Shown: positions 35,260 through 45,846 of the stretch, piece by piece | How the letters are laid out: the number at the start of each line of letters is the position of its first letter | How positions within the stretch are numbered: position 1 is the stretch's first letter | NCBI GenBank assembly: GCA_900466475.1 | Contig: UBMI01000009.1 | Span: forward strand, 176,478 to 240,477 | Reading direction: 5' to 3' | Length of the DNA stretch: 64,000 nt | DNA from: Hyphomicrobiales bacterium | Lineage (GTDB): Bacteria > Pseudomonadota > Alphaproteobacteria > Rhizobiales > Rhizobiaceae | Translations under genes and position numbers: made by a program | The notes under the pieces: model-generated | Databases searched by the model: none | Told to the model about the DNA's origin: nothing | What the model saw: only the letters and a program-made list of their open reading frames with translations

Positions 35260-37969
35260 TTTGTCTCACCATGTCAGGTTTTGCCCGGCAACTCAGCTCA
35301 ACCGGCCTGCGGCGTGGGCAAGCATCGTATAGACCTTGCCGGTATCCGAAGTCAGATACGACTGCGTGACCGTGCGGTTCGGATCGGTGCGGGCGACGTC
35401 GGCGAGCAGCTTTTCGAAATCACCGATGTAGCGATCGACGGCGGTGCGGAATTCCGGCTCGCGGTCGTACTTGCGCTTGATCTCGTCGAAGGTCTGCTGG
35501 CCCTTCAGCGTGTAGAGACGACGGGTGAAGACGTCGCGCTCGCCGCGCTGGTAGCGGCGCCACAGATCGACCGAGGCATCGTGATCAATGGCGCGGGCGA
35601 TATCGACCGAAAGCGAGTTCAGCGATTCAACGACATGGCGCGGGTTACGCGCATCATTGGCACGCTGAGCGGGAGCAGGGGCCGGAGCAGCAGCTTCCGC
35701 TGCCGGGCGGGCCGGCGCACGCGGCGCTTCTTCGGCCTCGTCACGCGAGGCTCCACGCAGGAGATCGCTGATCCAGCCGCCACTGGTGGGTTCCGTCCGC
35801 GGCGCTTCCTGGCGAACCTGCGGAGCAGGTGCCGGCTGGGGAGCCTGGGCAACCGGGCGCTGCGGGGCGGGTGCAGAAGCCGGGGTGGGCGCAATGGCGC
35901 CACGCAGGCCCATGGATTCGATCGACTGACGAGCTGTCGGTGCCGGCTGCGGGGCCGGAGCCGTTGGGATCACCGGCTGGGTGACGCGAGGCGCAGGTTC
36001 TGCCTGGGCAAGCGTGCGGGCGACCGGCTCGGAGATTTCCAGACGCTGGCTGGAGCGGCCAACGATCTGCGAAATATCCTGCAGGGCCTTGATCTGCTCG
36101 GCAACAGCGCGGCGCATGGCGGACGCGCTTTCCTTGGCTTCTTCCGGCAGGTCGAACGCACCGCGCTTCAGTTCAGCGCGGGTCGTGTCGAGTTCATTGC
36201 GGATATCGGCTGCGGAGCGGCGGATCTCTTCCGTTGCACCCGAGAAGCGGCCGACCGCTTCATCGATCGCATCGCGAAGCGATTCACGCAGGTTCTGCGC
36301 CGCATGATCGGAGGCGCGCCCGGCTTCGCCGAGCATGCGCTCGACTTCCGACAGCGATGCCGTCAGCCCGCCACGCAGGCGGTTGGTGAGGTCGCCCGAA
36401 CGGCGCTCGACATTGGCAAAGCTGGTGTCGATCGTGGCATTGGCTTCCTCGCCGGCGCGATTGATGGCTTCGCGCATGTTGGACGCTGCCTCTTCGGCGC
36501 GCTTCTCGGTGTCCGAAAGCACGCGGCCGATATCGGCAAACGAGGCCTGCACGCTCTGACGCAGCGTACCGGTAACCTGATTGGAACGCTGCTCGGCGCG
36601 TTCGAATACCGTTTCGATCATGCCGCCGAGGCCGCGCATGGTCTTTTCGATCTCGCCAGAACGCTGCACGAGGCCAGCTGCCAGCGTCTGCAGGGCGGTC
36701 TCGCGTTCTTCGAGCGTCGAGACGAGACCGGACTGGGCGGCAGCAAGAAGATGCGAGGCCTGTCCCAGAACCTTCGAATGGTCGTCGAAGCGGCCGATGA
36801 TGCTGCCCACCTGGGCGAGCGTCTGGCCTGAAATATCCGACAGGCGGTCGACCTTGCCTTCGAGAAGGCGGGTCGATGCGGAGACCATTTCGGCAGCCTT
36901 GGCGGCAGAGTCCGTAAAGCGCGTGGTCGTATCGCCGAGGCGGCTGTCGACGCCGCTCAGCTGATCGGCGGCCCGCGTCATCATGACAGACATGGCGGCG
37001 CTGCTTTCCGACAGGCGCTGAACGAGACCGTTGACGTTGTTCGTCAGGCTGTTCTCGATGGCGGCGACGGCATTGGCGACGTTTTCCGCGCGGGTGGCAA
37101 CGGCCTCGGTGAGGGCTTCATTTTCCGCACGCAGGCGCTCGGCGCTCAGGCTTGCGGCCGCGGTGATGCGGGCTGCAGCTTCCTGACCGGCGTCGGTGTA
37201 GCGGTCGATGATCGGACGTGCCGTCTCATCCAGGATACGCGACAGCTCGGTGGAGCGGCCGGCAAGCATGGAGTTCAAGTCGCGGCTGCGCTCGTCGAGC
37301 GTTGAGCGGATCGAGTTGCCGCGTGCTTCCAGCGCCTTGTCGATATCGGTGAGCGTGGTGTCGATTTCGCGGGCACGCTGCTCCAGGCTGGAACGAATGA
37401 TGCTGCTGCGGGCCTCAAGCGCACGGTCGACCTCGGCCATGCTGGATGTGATCTGGCTGCCGGCATCCGTCAGCGTCGAGCGGATCGAGTTGCCGTGCGC
37501 GGCCAGCGTCTGGCCGGCATCGGCGAGCGCATGGTTGATGGCGCTGACCTGGCTGCTGACGATGTTTTCGGCCTCCGCCACCTTGCTGACGATGACGTTG
37601 CCGGCCTCGGAGAAGGTCTGGGCAACGGCGGCGGCCTGGCCGGCGAGGCGGCTCTGTGCCTCGGCGACGCGGTTGACGATCTGCGAGGAACGCTCGTCCA
37701 TGGCTTCGGCGAACTGCTGGCCGGTGCGGTTGAGCAGCTCGGAGGACTTGGTGGCTTCGCCATCCATGCCTTCGGCAGCTTCTGCGACAGCGTTGCGCAG
37801 GCTTGCGGCAAGACCGGCTGCCTTGCCTTCGATCGTGCGGTTGACGGCATCGAGACCGACGGTCAGAGCGCGGTCCATGGTGGAGAGACGCTCTTCGATG
37901 CGCGCGGTGCCGCGATCCATCATGTCGCCCAAAGCGGAGGTCCGGCCGTCGATCGACTGGGCCATGTTT

Positions 37970-38220
37970 GCACTGCTGCTGTCGAGCGTTTCGGCAAGAT
38001 GTGCCCGGCGGCTGTCCAGAGCCTGGGTGAGGTTGGCGCTGTGGCTGTCGAGAGCATGCGTAAGGTTGGCGCTGCTGTTGTCGAGGGCCTGGGTGAGGTT
38101 GGCGCTGCCGGCTTGCAGTGCATCCGTCAGGCTGGCGGCGCGGCCGTCGAAAGCATCCTTCAGGCTGGCGCCGCGGCTGTCGAGCGCCTGGGTCAGGTTT
38201 GCGGCGCTGTTGCCGAGCGT
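37970..38220 (-). repeat. 11-residue (33-bp) repeats inside the giant gene
   Basis: Successive 11-residue units such as NSSANLTHALD, SHSANLTQALD, SRRAHLAETLD and SSSANMAQSID run head to tail, with related units (SRGASLKDAFD, GRAASLTDALQ) on one side. Eleven-residue periodicity is typical of long right-handed amphipathic helices, as in apolipoproteins. Boundaries are approximate. Confidence 0.75.
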
Positions 38221-39289
38221 TGCGGCGATGCGCTGAGCTGCATCGTCGCCGATCGAGCCCAGACGCGAGACGCCGTCATCCAGGAGGCCGGAGATCTGGT
38301 TGCCCGCAGCATCGACCTTGTCGGCGAGCCCGCCGACGCCATCGGCAATGCGGGTCTCGATGGCGGCAAGGCTGGCCTCGACACGGGCGCCGGTTTCGGT
38401 GAAGCGGCCCGTCAGGTTGTCGACGGAATGGTCGAGATGGCCGGAGAAATCGGCGGCCGAACGCGAGATCGTGTTGGCAGCTTCCTGGAAGCGGCCGGCG
38501 ATCTGGCCGGCGCCTTCGCGCATGCGATCCTCGAGCGCCTGGGCGCTGCCGTCGATGGCCTGGCGGATAGCAGCTTCGCGATCCTCCAGTGACATTTCGA
38601 GCATGCTGATGCTCGTCGCAACCGAGGTACCGATCGAGGTCGCCTGTTCGGAGAGCGTGTCGTTGATGAGGTTATGGGCCTCGCTCAGCGTCAGCGTGAT
38701 GGCATTCGTGCGGTCGTCGAGCGTGGCGCGGATACGATCATGCGCGGCGGCAAGACCGCCTTCGACATTGCTTGCGGCATCGTTGGCAAGGGCGGCCATA
38801 CGCTGCTGGGCGTCGGTCAGGCCATCCTCGATGCGCCCCGTCATGCTGCCGATAATGCCTTCCATTCGGACGCTGCCGGCATCGAGGGCTTCGGACAGGG
38901 TGGACGTGTGCTCGGCCAGCGCGGTTTCCAGACGTGCCTGGTTGTCCGTATAGGCAGCGCGGATCGCTTCCGTGCGGTCGGCAAAGGCGCCGGCAACACG
39001 CTCTTCGGCATTGGCAACGGTATCCATGATGGAGTTGCTGCGGTTTTCGAGCGCAGACTCGAAGCGGCTCTGACCGTCGTCGAGCGAAATGGCGAGCGCC
39101 ATGGTCTTCTCGTCGAGCGTATCGGACAAGCGGTCGGCGCTGTTCGTGACGGCATTGACGATGGATTCGGCGCGATTGGCGAGCGCCTCCTCGATGCGGA
39201 GCTGGCTTTCGCCCAGCGTTGCGGCGATCCGTTCATGCGTGCCGGCGGCTGCATTGGCGAAAGCGTCGGCGCCCGTTGTCAGCGTATCT

Positions 39290-39990
39290 TCCAGGCGGCT
39301 GTGGCTTTCGTTCAGCGAGATTGCAAGCGCCATGGCCTTTTCGTCGAGCGTTTCGGCGAGGCGGTCATGGGTGCCAGAGACGGCATTGATCAGCGCCTCC
39401 GAACGCGTCGACAGCGTATCCTCGATGCGCGACTGCGTTTCGTTCAGCGCAGATGCCGAGCGCCATGGCCCGCTCGTCGAGGGTTTCGGCGAGGCGGTCA
39501 TGCGTGCTGGAAACGGAGCTGAGCAATGCCTCCGAACGGGTCGCCAGCGTATCATCGATGCGGGCCTGACCTTCGTTCAGCGAGATGGCAAGCGCCATCG
39601 CCTTTTCGTCGAGCGTTTCGGAAAGGCGCTCATGGGTGCCGGAGACAGCCTCGATAATGGCTTCCGAGCGGGTCGCCAGCGTATCCTCGATACGGGCCTG
39701 GCCTTCGTTCAGCGAAATGGCAAGCGCCATCGCCTTTTCATCGAGCGTTTCGGCAAGGCGCTCATGGGTGCCGGAAACGGCGTTGATGAGCGATTCAGAA
39801 TGGGTCGAGAGCGTGTCTTCGATGCGCGACTGCGTCTCGTTCAGCGAGATCGCCAGAGCCATCGCCTTCTCGTCGAGGGTTTCGGCAAGACGGTCATGGG
39901 TGCCCGAGACAGTATTTATAATGGCTTCGGAACGGCTCGAAAGCGCCTCGTCGAAGCGGCTGTGGTGGTCTGCAAGGGAGCTGATCAGCG
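39290..39990 (-). repeat. 132-bp (44-residue) tandem repeat array
   Basis: Five nearly identical units encode variants of THDRLAETLDEKAMALAIS preceded by STRSEALINAVSG-like residues. The shared GCCAT landmark falls at 39329, 39462, 39594, 39726 and 39858. Spacings are 133, 132, 132 and 132; the 133-bp unit carries the extra base that breaks the giant gene. A diverged copy lies 231 bp (77 codons) farther on, at 39098. Confidence 0.9.
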
Positions 39991-42010
39991 CTCCGCCGCG
40001 TTCGGCCATCACGCTGTCGAGGTTGGTATGCGCGGTCTTCAGCGCACCGGTGATTTCGGCGGCGCGGGCGGCGAGAACGCCGCTCAGCTCTTCGGCGCGG
40101 CCGCTGAATGCGCCGGTCACCTTTTCGGTGCCGCTGTTGACGGCAGTCGTGATGTCTGTCGTGGTCGTCTGCAGCGTGTCGCGGAATTCGGCTGCCCGGG
40201 CGGCGAGATTGTTCTGCAAGTCGGACGTGCCGGCTGCCAGCGCCAGCGAAATCTCTGACGTGGCGTTGCTCAGCGCCGAGCCGAGTTCGCCGGTGCGGTT
40301 CGTCAGCGCCGAGGTGATTTCGTCTGCACGGCTGGAAAGGGTGCTGTCCAGCACTTCCTGACCGGTTGCCAAGGCCGTCGCCAGCGCCAGCGACTGTTCG
40401 GTCATGGACGTGCCAAGGCGCTCGATATTGCTATTGAGGATGCCTTCGATGGAATCCGCGTTGCCGGACAGCGTCTCGTTGATGCGGGTGAGGCTTTCGA
40501 TGAGCTTGGTATCGAGCGAGCCGGAACGCTTGTCGAAGGCATCGGTGAATTCGGCGACGCGTTCGTCGAAGGCTGTCGAAAGCTGGGCGACGGTCGTCTG
40601 CAGGCGCTCTTCGAAGAAGCCGGAGCGCACGTCGAGATCCATGACCGCATCGTCGGCGCTCGATTGCAGGCTTTGGCGGAAGCTCGCACCCTTTTCATCG
40701 AGCGCGGTGTTCAACCTGGAGAGCACGTCGTCGAGCGTGCCGGTGATCGTGCGTTCACCCGATGTCAGGCTCTGATTGATCTCGCGGGTGCGGGACACCA
40801 GAATTTCGTTGAGCTGCTGGGTGCGCTCCTGCAGGGCGGCATTCAGGCGCTCGGTGCTTGCATCCATCGTCGAGGCGCGCGTCTCGAACTGGGTGAGCAA
40901 GCGCTCGCCATGTTCGTTGATCGTGCTCGTCAGCGCGTCCAGGCGATTGTCGAATTCATTGCCGATCGCAAGACCGGAGGCTGTCAATGTATGCAGCAGC
41001 GTGTCGGTCTTGGCGGCAAGCAGCGTGCCAAGCGACTGGATGGCGCTGTCCGACTTCTCCATGATCGCAGCAGCGCGCGTATCGATCAGCGAGGCGAAAG
41101 CTTCGCCCGAGGTGGCAAGACGGATGGCAATCTCTTCCGTCGCCAGCGACAGTTCTTCCTTCAGCTGGTCGTGGACGCCGGCGATGGAAGAGCGGATGCG
41201 GTCGGCGTGATTGACGATCGCCTCACGCTCGGAGCCAAGTTCGTGGACGAGGCCGCGCACGCGCAGTTCGTTATCCGCATAGGAGCGCTCCAGTGCATTC
41301 ACTTCGGAATGCACGAGCGTTTCGAGTTCGGAGGCACGCGCGATGGTGCGCTCGATGCCTTCGTTCATGGCGGAGACTTCACGGCGCACGGCCTGGCCGA
41401 CCGTCATGATGCGTTCGGAAGCAATGGTTTCCGGCTCGGAGAGGCGCAGCGCCACTTCCGCCATCGAGCGGGCGGCGTTACGCATGTCCTGGGCGCGCGA
41501 TATCATGATGGCAAAGGCATAGAACATCATGACCGGCACGATGATGCCGACAAGGCCGGCAATCACGCCCGGCAGGGCGGCAAGATCGGTCAGCGAGCGG
41601 ATCTGCGAGATCTGCGGCGCATAGAGCATGAACATCAGCCCGAGGCCGATGACGACCCACAGGATGGAGACGAGAGCGGCCGTGCGCAGGGCAGAGCGGC
41701 TGGAGCCGTTTTCCAGCGACTTCAGAAGCGAGGCGGGTGAATTGCGGCTGGCATCGTTGGCCGGAGAGAAGGCGGGTGCCCGCGGAGCCTGCTGGTCGCC
41801 GGTTCGGGCGGCGCGGCCGCGGCGGCGCTGTGCTTCTTCCTGGGCCTGATTGCGGGCATTGGATGGGTCAGTCACATTAGCCTCCGGGGCGTGGGGCGCG
41901 TTACCGCGGCGAGACGGCACGTTTTCCTGGCCGAAATCAATCTGAAGCGCCTCGTCCAATGCCTTGAACGCTTTGTCCTCGATCGATTCATTGTATTTGT
42001 TATTCGCCAT

Positions 42011-42474
42011 TCCGATACGCCTCACAATTCCCGGCAAGTCCGGCAGCGCATCCGGGCCATCGCCTTCGCCCGGAAAGAACCTTCGCCGTTCCAGCCTTCC
42101 ATCCCAAGACGGACGGATAAGCATGTCATTTCAGAGTAGATAGCCGATTTTGCAAACGAAAGGTATCAAAACACTACCATTATCCACTCTGACGGCAAAG
42201 GCGCGCGGCAGGAGCCCGCCTCAACAGTATCGTAGTGACACATCTGGGTGCCTTACACAATTAATGAACCCTTGCGTTTCCATCGCTCTTAACCTGTTGT
42301 TAACACCTTTAAAATTTCGAAGCGGGCCAAAAGCCGATATTTTAGCGATATTTAAGGGACGTTAACCATGTGGTTAGATTTCCACGCCGAATGTGCCGGA
42401 ATTTAACGGGATCGCCATTCTCCGACCGCACAACAGTAGCAAGCGCGGGCAATACAAGACGGGAGAATTGGCAA
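42011..42474. other. AT-richer divergent promoter region
   Basis: This 464-base gap lies between the divergent giant gene and the Hpt gene. It is clearly more AT-rich than its flanks and holds a CtrA-type box (42289-42303). A second, imperfect TTAACC-ATGT-GGTTAG inverted repeat lies near 42362-42377. No convincing gene is seen in it. Confidence 0.6.
42289..42303. promoter_or_regulatory. Candidate CtrA binding site, TTAA-N7-TTAA
   Basis: TTAA at 42289-42292 and TTAA at 42300-42303 are separated by exactly seven bases (CCTGTTG), the full CtrA consensus of alphaproteobacteria. It lies 172 bases upstream of the Hpt start and 279 bases upstream of the giant gene start, in AT-rich DNA. CtrA control is inferred. 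Confidence 0.55.
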
Positions 42475-42846
42475 ATGGCAGCAGTGAGCATCGCTTTCGA
42501 AGCACCCGACAATTCCGCGGGGCCTTCGCCTTCCAAGATCCGGCCGATCGATCTTGTCCATCTCGCGCGCCAGACGATGGGCGACAAGACGGTGGAAATC
42601 GAAGTTCTCCAGATGTTTGCGCGCCAGGCGCGCGCCTGCCTGCAGGACATTGCCAGCGGCGAGTCCGCCAGGGTGGGTGCTGCAGCGCACCGCCTGAAGG
42701 GAGCGGCAAGTTCAGTCGGCGCCTTCCGGGTTTCGCAGTCAGCGGAAGCGGTGGAAGAGAACAATGGCGATGTCGCCGCGATGGCAGCACTCGGTGCGGC
42801 CGTTGTCGATGCCGAGAATTTCATTCTGAAACTCTGCCGCGGATAA
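42475..42846 (+). CDS. Stand-alone histidine phosphotransfer (Hpt) protein
   Basis: A 123-aa four-helix Hpt domain. The phosphorylated histidine lies in GAAAHRLKGAASSVGAF, the classical HxxKG pattern. It has no kinase or receiver domain, so it should shuttle phosphate between a hybrid kinase and a response regulator. It is not ChpT, which is a dimeric, kinase-like protein. ATG 42475 follows GGGAG; the frame is open to 42370 but that part looks non-coding. It is divergent from the giant coiled-coil gene, with a CtrA-type box between, and ends at a strong terminator. Partners are unknown. Confidence 0.88.
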   Translation: MAAVSIAFEAPDNSAGPSPSKIRPIDLVHLARQTMGDKTVEIEVLQMFARQARACLQDIASGESARVGAAAHRLKGAASSVGAFRVSQSAEAVEENNGDVAAMAALGAAVVDAENFILKLCRG

Positions 42847-42873
42847 GGCAGGACAGGTCAGCAAGAAGCTAGG

Positions 42874-42907
42874 CCCGCTGTTCCATTTGGGAACGGCGGG
42901 TCTTTTT
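42874..42907 (+). terminator. Intrinsic terminator after the Hpt gene
   Basis: CCCGCTGTTCC pairs with GGAACGGCGGG (one G-T pair) across a short loop and is followed by TCTTTTT. Confidence 0.85.
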
Positions 42908-43050
42908 GCGACTTCCTCGATGACGCATTGAGAATGGCGGAGCCTTGCCTGATCTGCGAGGTTTGCAGGCGAAACCGGCATGTTGACTGACGCGCCGAAT
43001 TATCGGAAGAAAATCCGCCCATCTCCTATGAAAGACCGGAAATCATCCTG

Positions 43051-43371
43051 ATGCCTAAACTTACCATCGTCGCCTTTGACGGAACGCGCTTCGACCTCGA
43101 TGTCGATCAAGGCTCCACCGTGATGGAGAATGCGGTCCGCAATTCCGTGCCCGGCATCGAAGCCGAATGCGGCGGCGCCTGCGCCTGTGCGACCTGCCAC
43201 GTCTATGTCGACGAGCAGTGGACCGAGGTCGTCGGCCCGCCGGAAGCGATGGAAGAGGATATGCTGGACTTCGCCTTTGACGTGCGTCCGACCTCGCGCC
43301 TTTCCTGTCAGATCAGGATGAAGGCTGCCTATGACGGGCTCACCGTGCACGTGCCGGAACGGCAGGCATAA
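43051..43371 (+). CDS. [2Fe-2S] ferredoxin, adrenodoxin type
   Basis: A 106-aa electron carrier. The four iron-sulfur cysteines follow the CX5CX2C pattern in [17 protein letters not shown], with the fourth in SRLSCQIRM near residue 88. The C-terminal TVHVPERQA ending is typical of bacterial adrenodoxin-like FdxB/Fdx proteins used in Fe-S cluster assembly or with P450s. It is a single gene; no partner reductase is adjacent. Confidence 0.93.
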   Translation: MPKLTIVAFDGTRFDLDVDQGSTVMENAVRNSVPGIEAECGGACACATCHVYVDEQWTEVVGPPEAMEEDMLDFAFDVRPTSRLSCQIRMKAAYDGLTVHVPERQA

Positions 43372-43670
43372 TTCCCCAAAATAGCGGCTTTTTCCAAAAA
43401 GAGAGCCTCGCACGCCGGAGGCGAGCGAGGCGAGGCGGGCGCATTACCTACGGATGAGGGAGGAACACCCGCGGCTTCGGAACGCGCCAGGAGAACACCG
43501 TCACGAAAGCCAGCTGCCTTACTGCACTTTCGAATATAGTCATATTACCGCGTTCCGGTTGAGTCCACCAGAATGAAAAATGATTGGTAAAAGCCTGGGA
43601 GTTCCACAAGCTTCGCACAAGTTTCATTGCGCAGCTAATGATCTGTGCTCGCCTTGAAGGCAAAAAGGGC

Positions 43671-44300
43671 TTATCTTTCGCCGCCCTTACCCTTGAGTCG
43701 GTTGTTAAGCAGTCTCAGCATCCGATTCTGAAAATTGACCGCCTCGACGCGATCGAATCGGGCTTGCAACTTATCGTGCTCCTCTATCCCGCGAGCCGAA
43801 GCATCCGAGACGAGTTCCTGCATGGCTTCGCAGCTGCGCTGCGAAGGAAGCGCCTTGAGTTCGCGTTCCATGACGCGCGCCTGGGTGCGGGCTATCTCGG
43901 CATGGCGCTCCTCGTGGCGCCGGATATCGCTCGACAGCGCATCCCAGATCATCGACAGCTCGCGGCTGGCACCCTTGCGGTTGTTCCAGCGCGGCATGAT
44001 GATCTGTGTGTGGACGGTGACCTTGACGTTGCCGACGCGGCAACGGCCACTTTCCTGGATATAGGTCGCCTCGCCACCGAAACGGATCTTGGTGGCGCCG
44101 GGGTGGCGGGCGGAGGAGCCGTTCGCCGTCGGGCCTCGACGACTCAGCTCATCGTCCAGCTGATCTGCCGTCTTCCCCTTGATATTGAAATAGGAATAGC
44201 TTTTCGTCGCAACGACTTCGGCTGCCGCCGGGCCGCAGAGAAAAATGGCAATCACTGCAAAGGCGATGGGAAGGCGTATATAACGCAACGCAAGCGGCAT
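43671..44300 (-). CDS. DUF922 exported putative zinc protease
   Basis: A 209-aa protein with a signal peptide (RLPIAFAVIAIFLCGPAAAE). The family-like middle is SYFNIKGKTADQLDDELSRR, then the likely zinc motif RHEERHAEIARTQARV (HExxH form HEERH) at about residue 137. Late cysteines in RCRVG and QRSCEAM may form a disulfide. DUF922 members are predicted secreted zinc-dependent proteases; activity is not shown. The frame is open far upstream, antisense through folP, but ATG 44300 gives the signal peptide and is the right start. Divergent from folP. Confidence 0.85.
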   Translation of the reverse strand: MPLALRYIRLPIAFAVIAIFLCGPAAAEVVATKSYSYFNIKGKTADQLDDELSRRGPTANGSSARHPGATKIRFGGEATYIQESGRCRVGNVKVTVHTQIIMPRWNNRKGASRELSMIWDALSSDIRRHEERHAEIARTQARVMERELKALPSQRSCEAMQELVSDASARGIEEHDKLQARFDRVEAVNFQNRMLRLLNNRLKGKGGER

Positions 44301-44507
44301 TCTGAACTGAACCTGTGTTGAAGTTTGGCGGAGCTTGGGGCATAGCCACCACAAGCGCAATATCGGATAGCGGCCTTTTTTCGATAAAGCATGTCGCGCA
44401 AAACTGCGCGGCGGTCTTGCGATAACGACATACGTAAAACAAAGGCTTAAAGTGTGGCAAGCGGATCTGGATGATCGCAGACACGCTTTAGCGACGGGAT
44501 TAGGCTG

Positions 44508-45401
44508 GTGAAGCAGCTCGACAGCAGTTTCTGGCGTGTGGCCCATGGCCGCGAGATCGAGCTCGGCAAGCGCTCGGTGATCATGGCTATCATCAACGTG
44601 ACTCCGGATTCCTTCTCCGACGGCGGGCGCTACGACACGGTCGACAGGGCTGTCGCATATGCGCTTCAGGCAGTTGCAGACGGCGCTGACATTCTCGATA
44701 TCGGTGGTGAGTCGACGCGGCCGGACGCGGCCTCCGTCAGCCCGGCGGAGGAACAGGCGCGGGTACTGCCCGTTATCGAAGCGCTCAGCGGGCGCACGCA
44801 AGCCCTGACTTCCATCGATACCTATCGCGCGGAGACGGCGCGGCGAGCCATCAGTGCAGGCGCCCATATCGTCAACGATGTCTTCGGCCTGCAGAGGGAG
44901 CCCGAAATCGCCACCCTGTCGGCTGAAACCGGGGCAGGGCTCTGCATCATGCATACCGGTCGCGACCGGCAGAAACTTGCCGATATCATCGAAGACCAGG
45001 TTTTCTTTCTCGAGCGCTCGCTCGAGATTGCTTCTGCGGCCGGCGTGCTGCGCGACCGGATCGTGCTCGATCCAGGCTTTGGGTTTGCCAAGGAGACGCC
45101 GGGCGAAAACCTGGAGCTGATGGCGCGTTTCGAAGAGCTGCACCGCTTCGGCCTGCCGCTTCTCGCCGGCACGTCGCGCAAACGGTTCCTCGGCGCCGTC
45201 ACCGGCCGGGAGCCAGCGGAGCGCGATGCGGCAACGGCAGCGACGAGCGCGCTGTTGCGCATTCAAGGCGCGGCTGTTTTCCGCGTACACAATGTCGCAA
45301 TCAACAGGGATGCGCTTGCGGTAGCCGATGCTATGCTGGCTGCCCGGAACGATATTTCCAAAGCGTGTCACGATCCATCAGATCCGCATGCCGCACTTTG
45401 A
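44508..45401 (+). CDS. folP: Dihydropteroate synthase
   Basis: The 297-aa enzyme joins p-aminobenzoate to the pterin pyrophosphate in folate synthesis and is the sulfonamide target. Signatures: MAIINVTPDSFSDGG, DIGGESTRPDA, SIDTYRAETARRAI, HIVNDVFGLQ and LLAGTSRKRFLG. The GTG start at 44508 has only a weak ribosome site. It is the first gene of a folP-folB-folK unit, with 76 bases to folB. Confidence 0.95.
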   Translation: MKQLDSSFWRVAHGREIELGKRSVIMAIINVTPDSFSDGGRYDTVDRAVAYALQAVADGADILDIGGESTRPDAASVSPAEEQARVLPVIEALSGRTQALTSIDTYRAETARRAISAGAHIVNDVFGLQREPEIATLSAETGAGLCIMHTGRDRQKLADIIEDQVFFLERSLEIASAAGVLRDRIVLDPGFGFAKETPGENLELMARFEELHRFGLPLLAGTSRKRFLGAVTGREPAERDAATAATSALLRIQGAAVFRVHNVAINRDALAVADAMLAARNDISKACHDPSDPHAAL

Positions 45402-45477
45402 ATCTCTGTTTTTTCACATGTCGTTACCGCAAAATCGATAGAGAATTTTGCGCGACATGTCTTAGGGGGAGGCCGTC

Positions 45478-45846
45478 ATGAGTACCTATACGATCCTGAT
45501 GCAGAATTGCGCCTTCTTCGCCCGGCATGGCGTCCATGCCGAAGAGGAATTCCTCGGCCAGCGTTTCTTCGTGGATGCAGAACTGGAAGTGGAAGCTGGC
45601 AGCGCGCTGGAAAACGATTCCATCGACGAGACGGTGCATTACGGAACCGCCTTCACCATCATCGAGGAGATCGTCGTCGGCCAGCGGCGCTACCTGATCG
45701 AAGCGCTGGCGTTCGATATCGCCAAGGGCCTCTGCAAGAAATTCCCGCAGATCATCAGGGCCAAGATCACGGTGCGCAAGCCGAATGCGCCGATCCCCGG
45801 CGTGCTCGATTTCGTGCAGGTGACTGTTGAGCACCGTGCCCGATAA
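45478..45846 (+). CDS. folB: Dihydroneopterin aldolase
   Basis: The 122-aa enzyme cleaves 7,8-dihydroneopterin to hydroxymethyl-dihydropterin and glycolaldehyde. Family pattern: LMQNCAFFARHGVHAEEEFL at the N-terminus, the TVHYGTAFTIIEEIV region and VRKPNAPIPGVLDFVQVTV at the end. The ATG follows TTAGGGGGAGG. Its 3' end overlaps folK by 20 bases, so the two are translationally linked. Confidence 0.95.
   Translation: MSTYTILMQNCAFFARHGVHAEEEFLGQRFFVDAELEVEAGSALENDSIDETVHYGTAFTIIEEIVVGQRRYLIEALAFDIAKGLCKKFPQIIRAKITVRKPNAPIPGVLDFVQVTVEHRAR

Larger units (their letters stand above)
35293..42010 (-). pseudogene. Giant membrane-anchored coiled-coil repeat protein, one-base frameshift
   Basis: From ATG 42010 the frame encodes a disordered, charged 110-residue N-terminus, two membrane helices (LVSILWVVIGLGLMFMLYA; GVIAGLVGIIVPVMMFYAF), then apolipoprotein-like amphipathic repeats. 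After 881 codons it stops at 39365. A second frame carries on the same repeats from about 39450 to 35293, with a Pro/Ala-rich linker and a conserved-looking C-terminal domain (VDLWRRYQRGERDVFTRRLY to LAHAAGRLS). Removing one base at about 39449-39452 restores one protein of about 2,238 aa. No function can be named; rhizobia carry similar giant proteins of unknown role, sometimes labelled kinesin-like. Probably a cell-envelope or polar scaffold (inference). If the shift is real, the C-terminal half loses its anchor. It could also be a sequencing error. Confidence 0.75.

Noticed and set aside
39290..39990. CRISPR-like array suggested by regular repeats
   Set aside because: Repeats are 132 bp, directly adjacent, without spacers, and encode protein in frame.
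42362..42377. Second CtrA site (TTAACC-ATGT-GGTTAG)
   Set aside because: It is an inverted repeat and does not match the direct TTAA-N7-TTAA form, so it is mentioned only as imperfect.
44301..45371. Long N-terminal extension of the DUF922 gene opposite folP
   Set aside because: It runs antisense through folP; the signal peptide at 44300 shows the real start.
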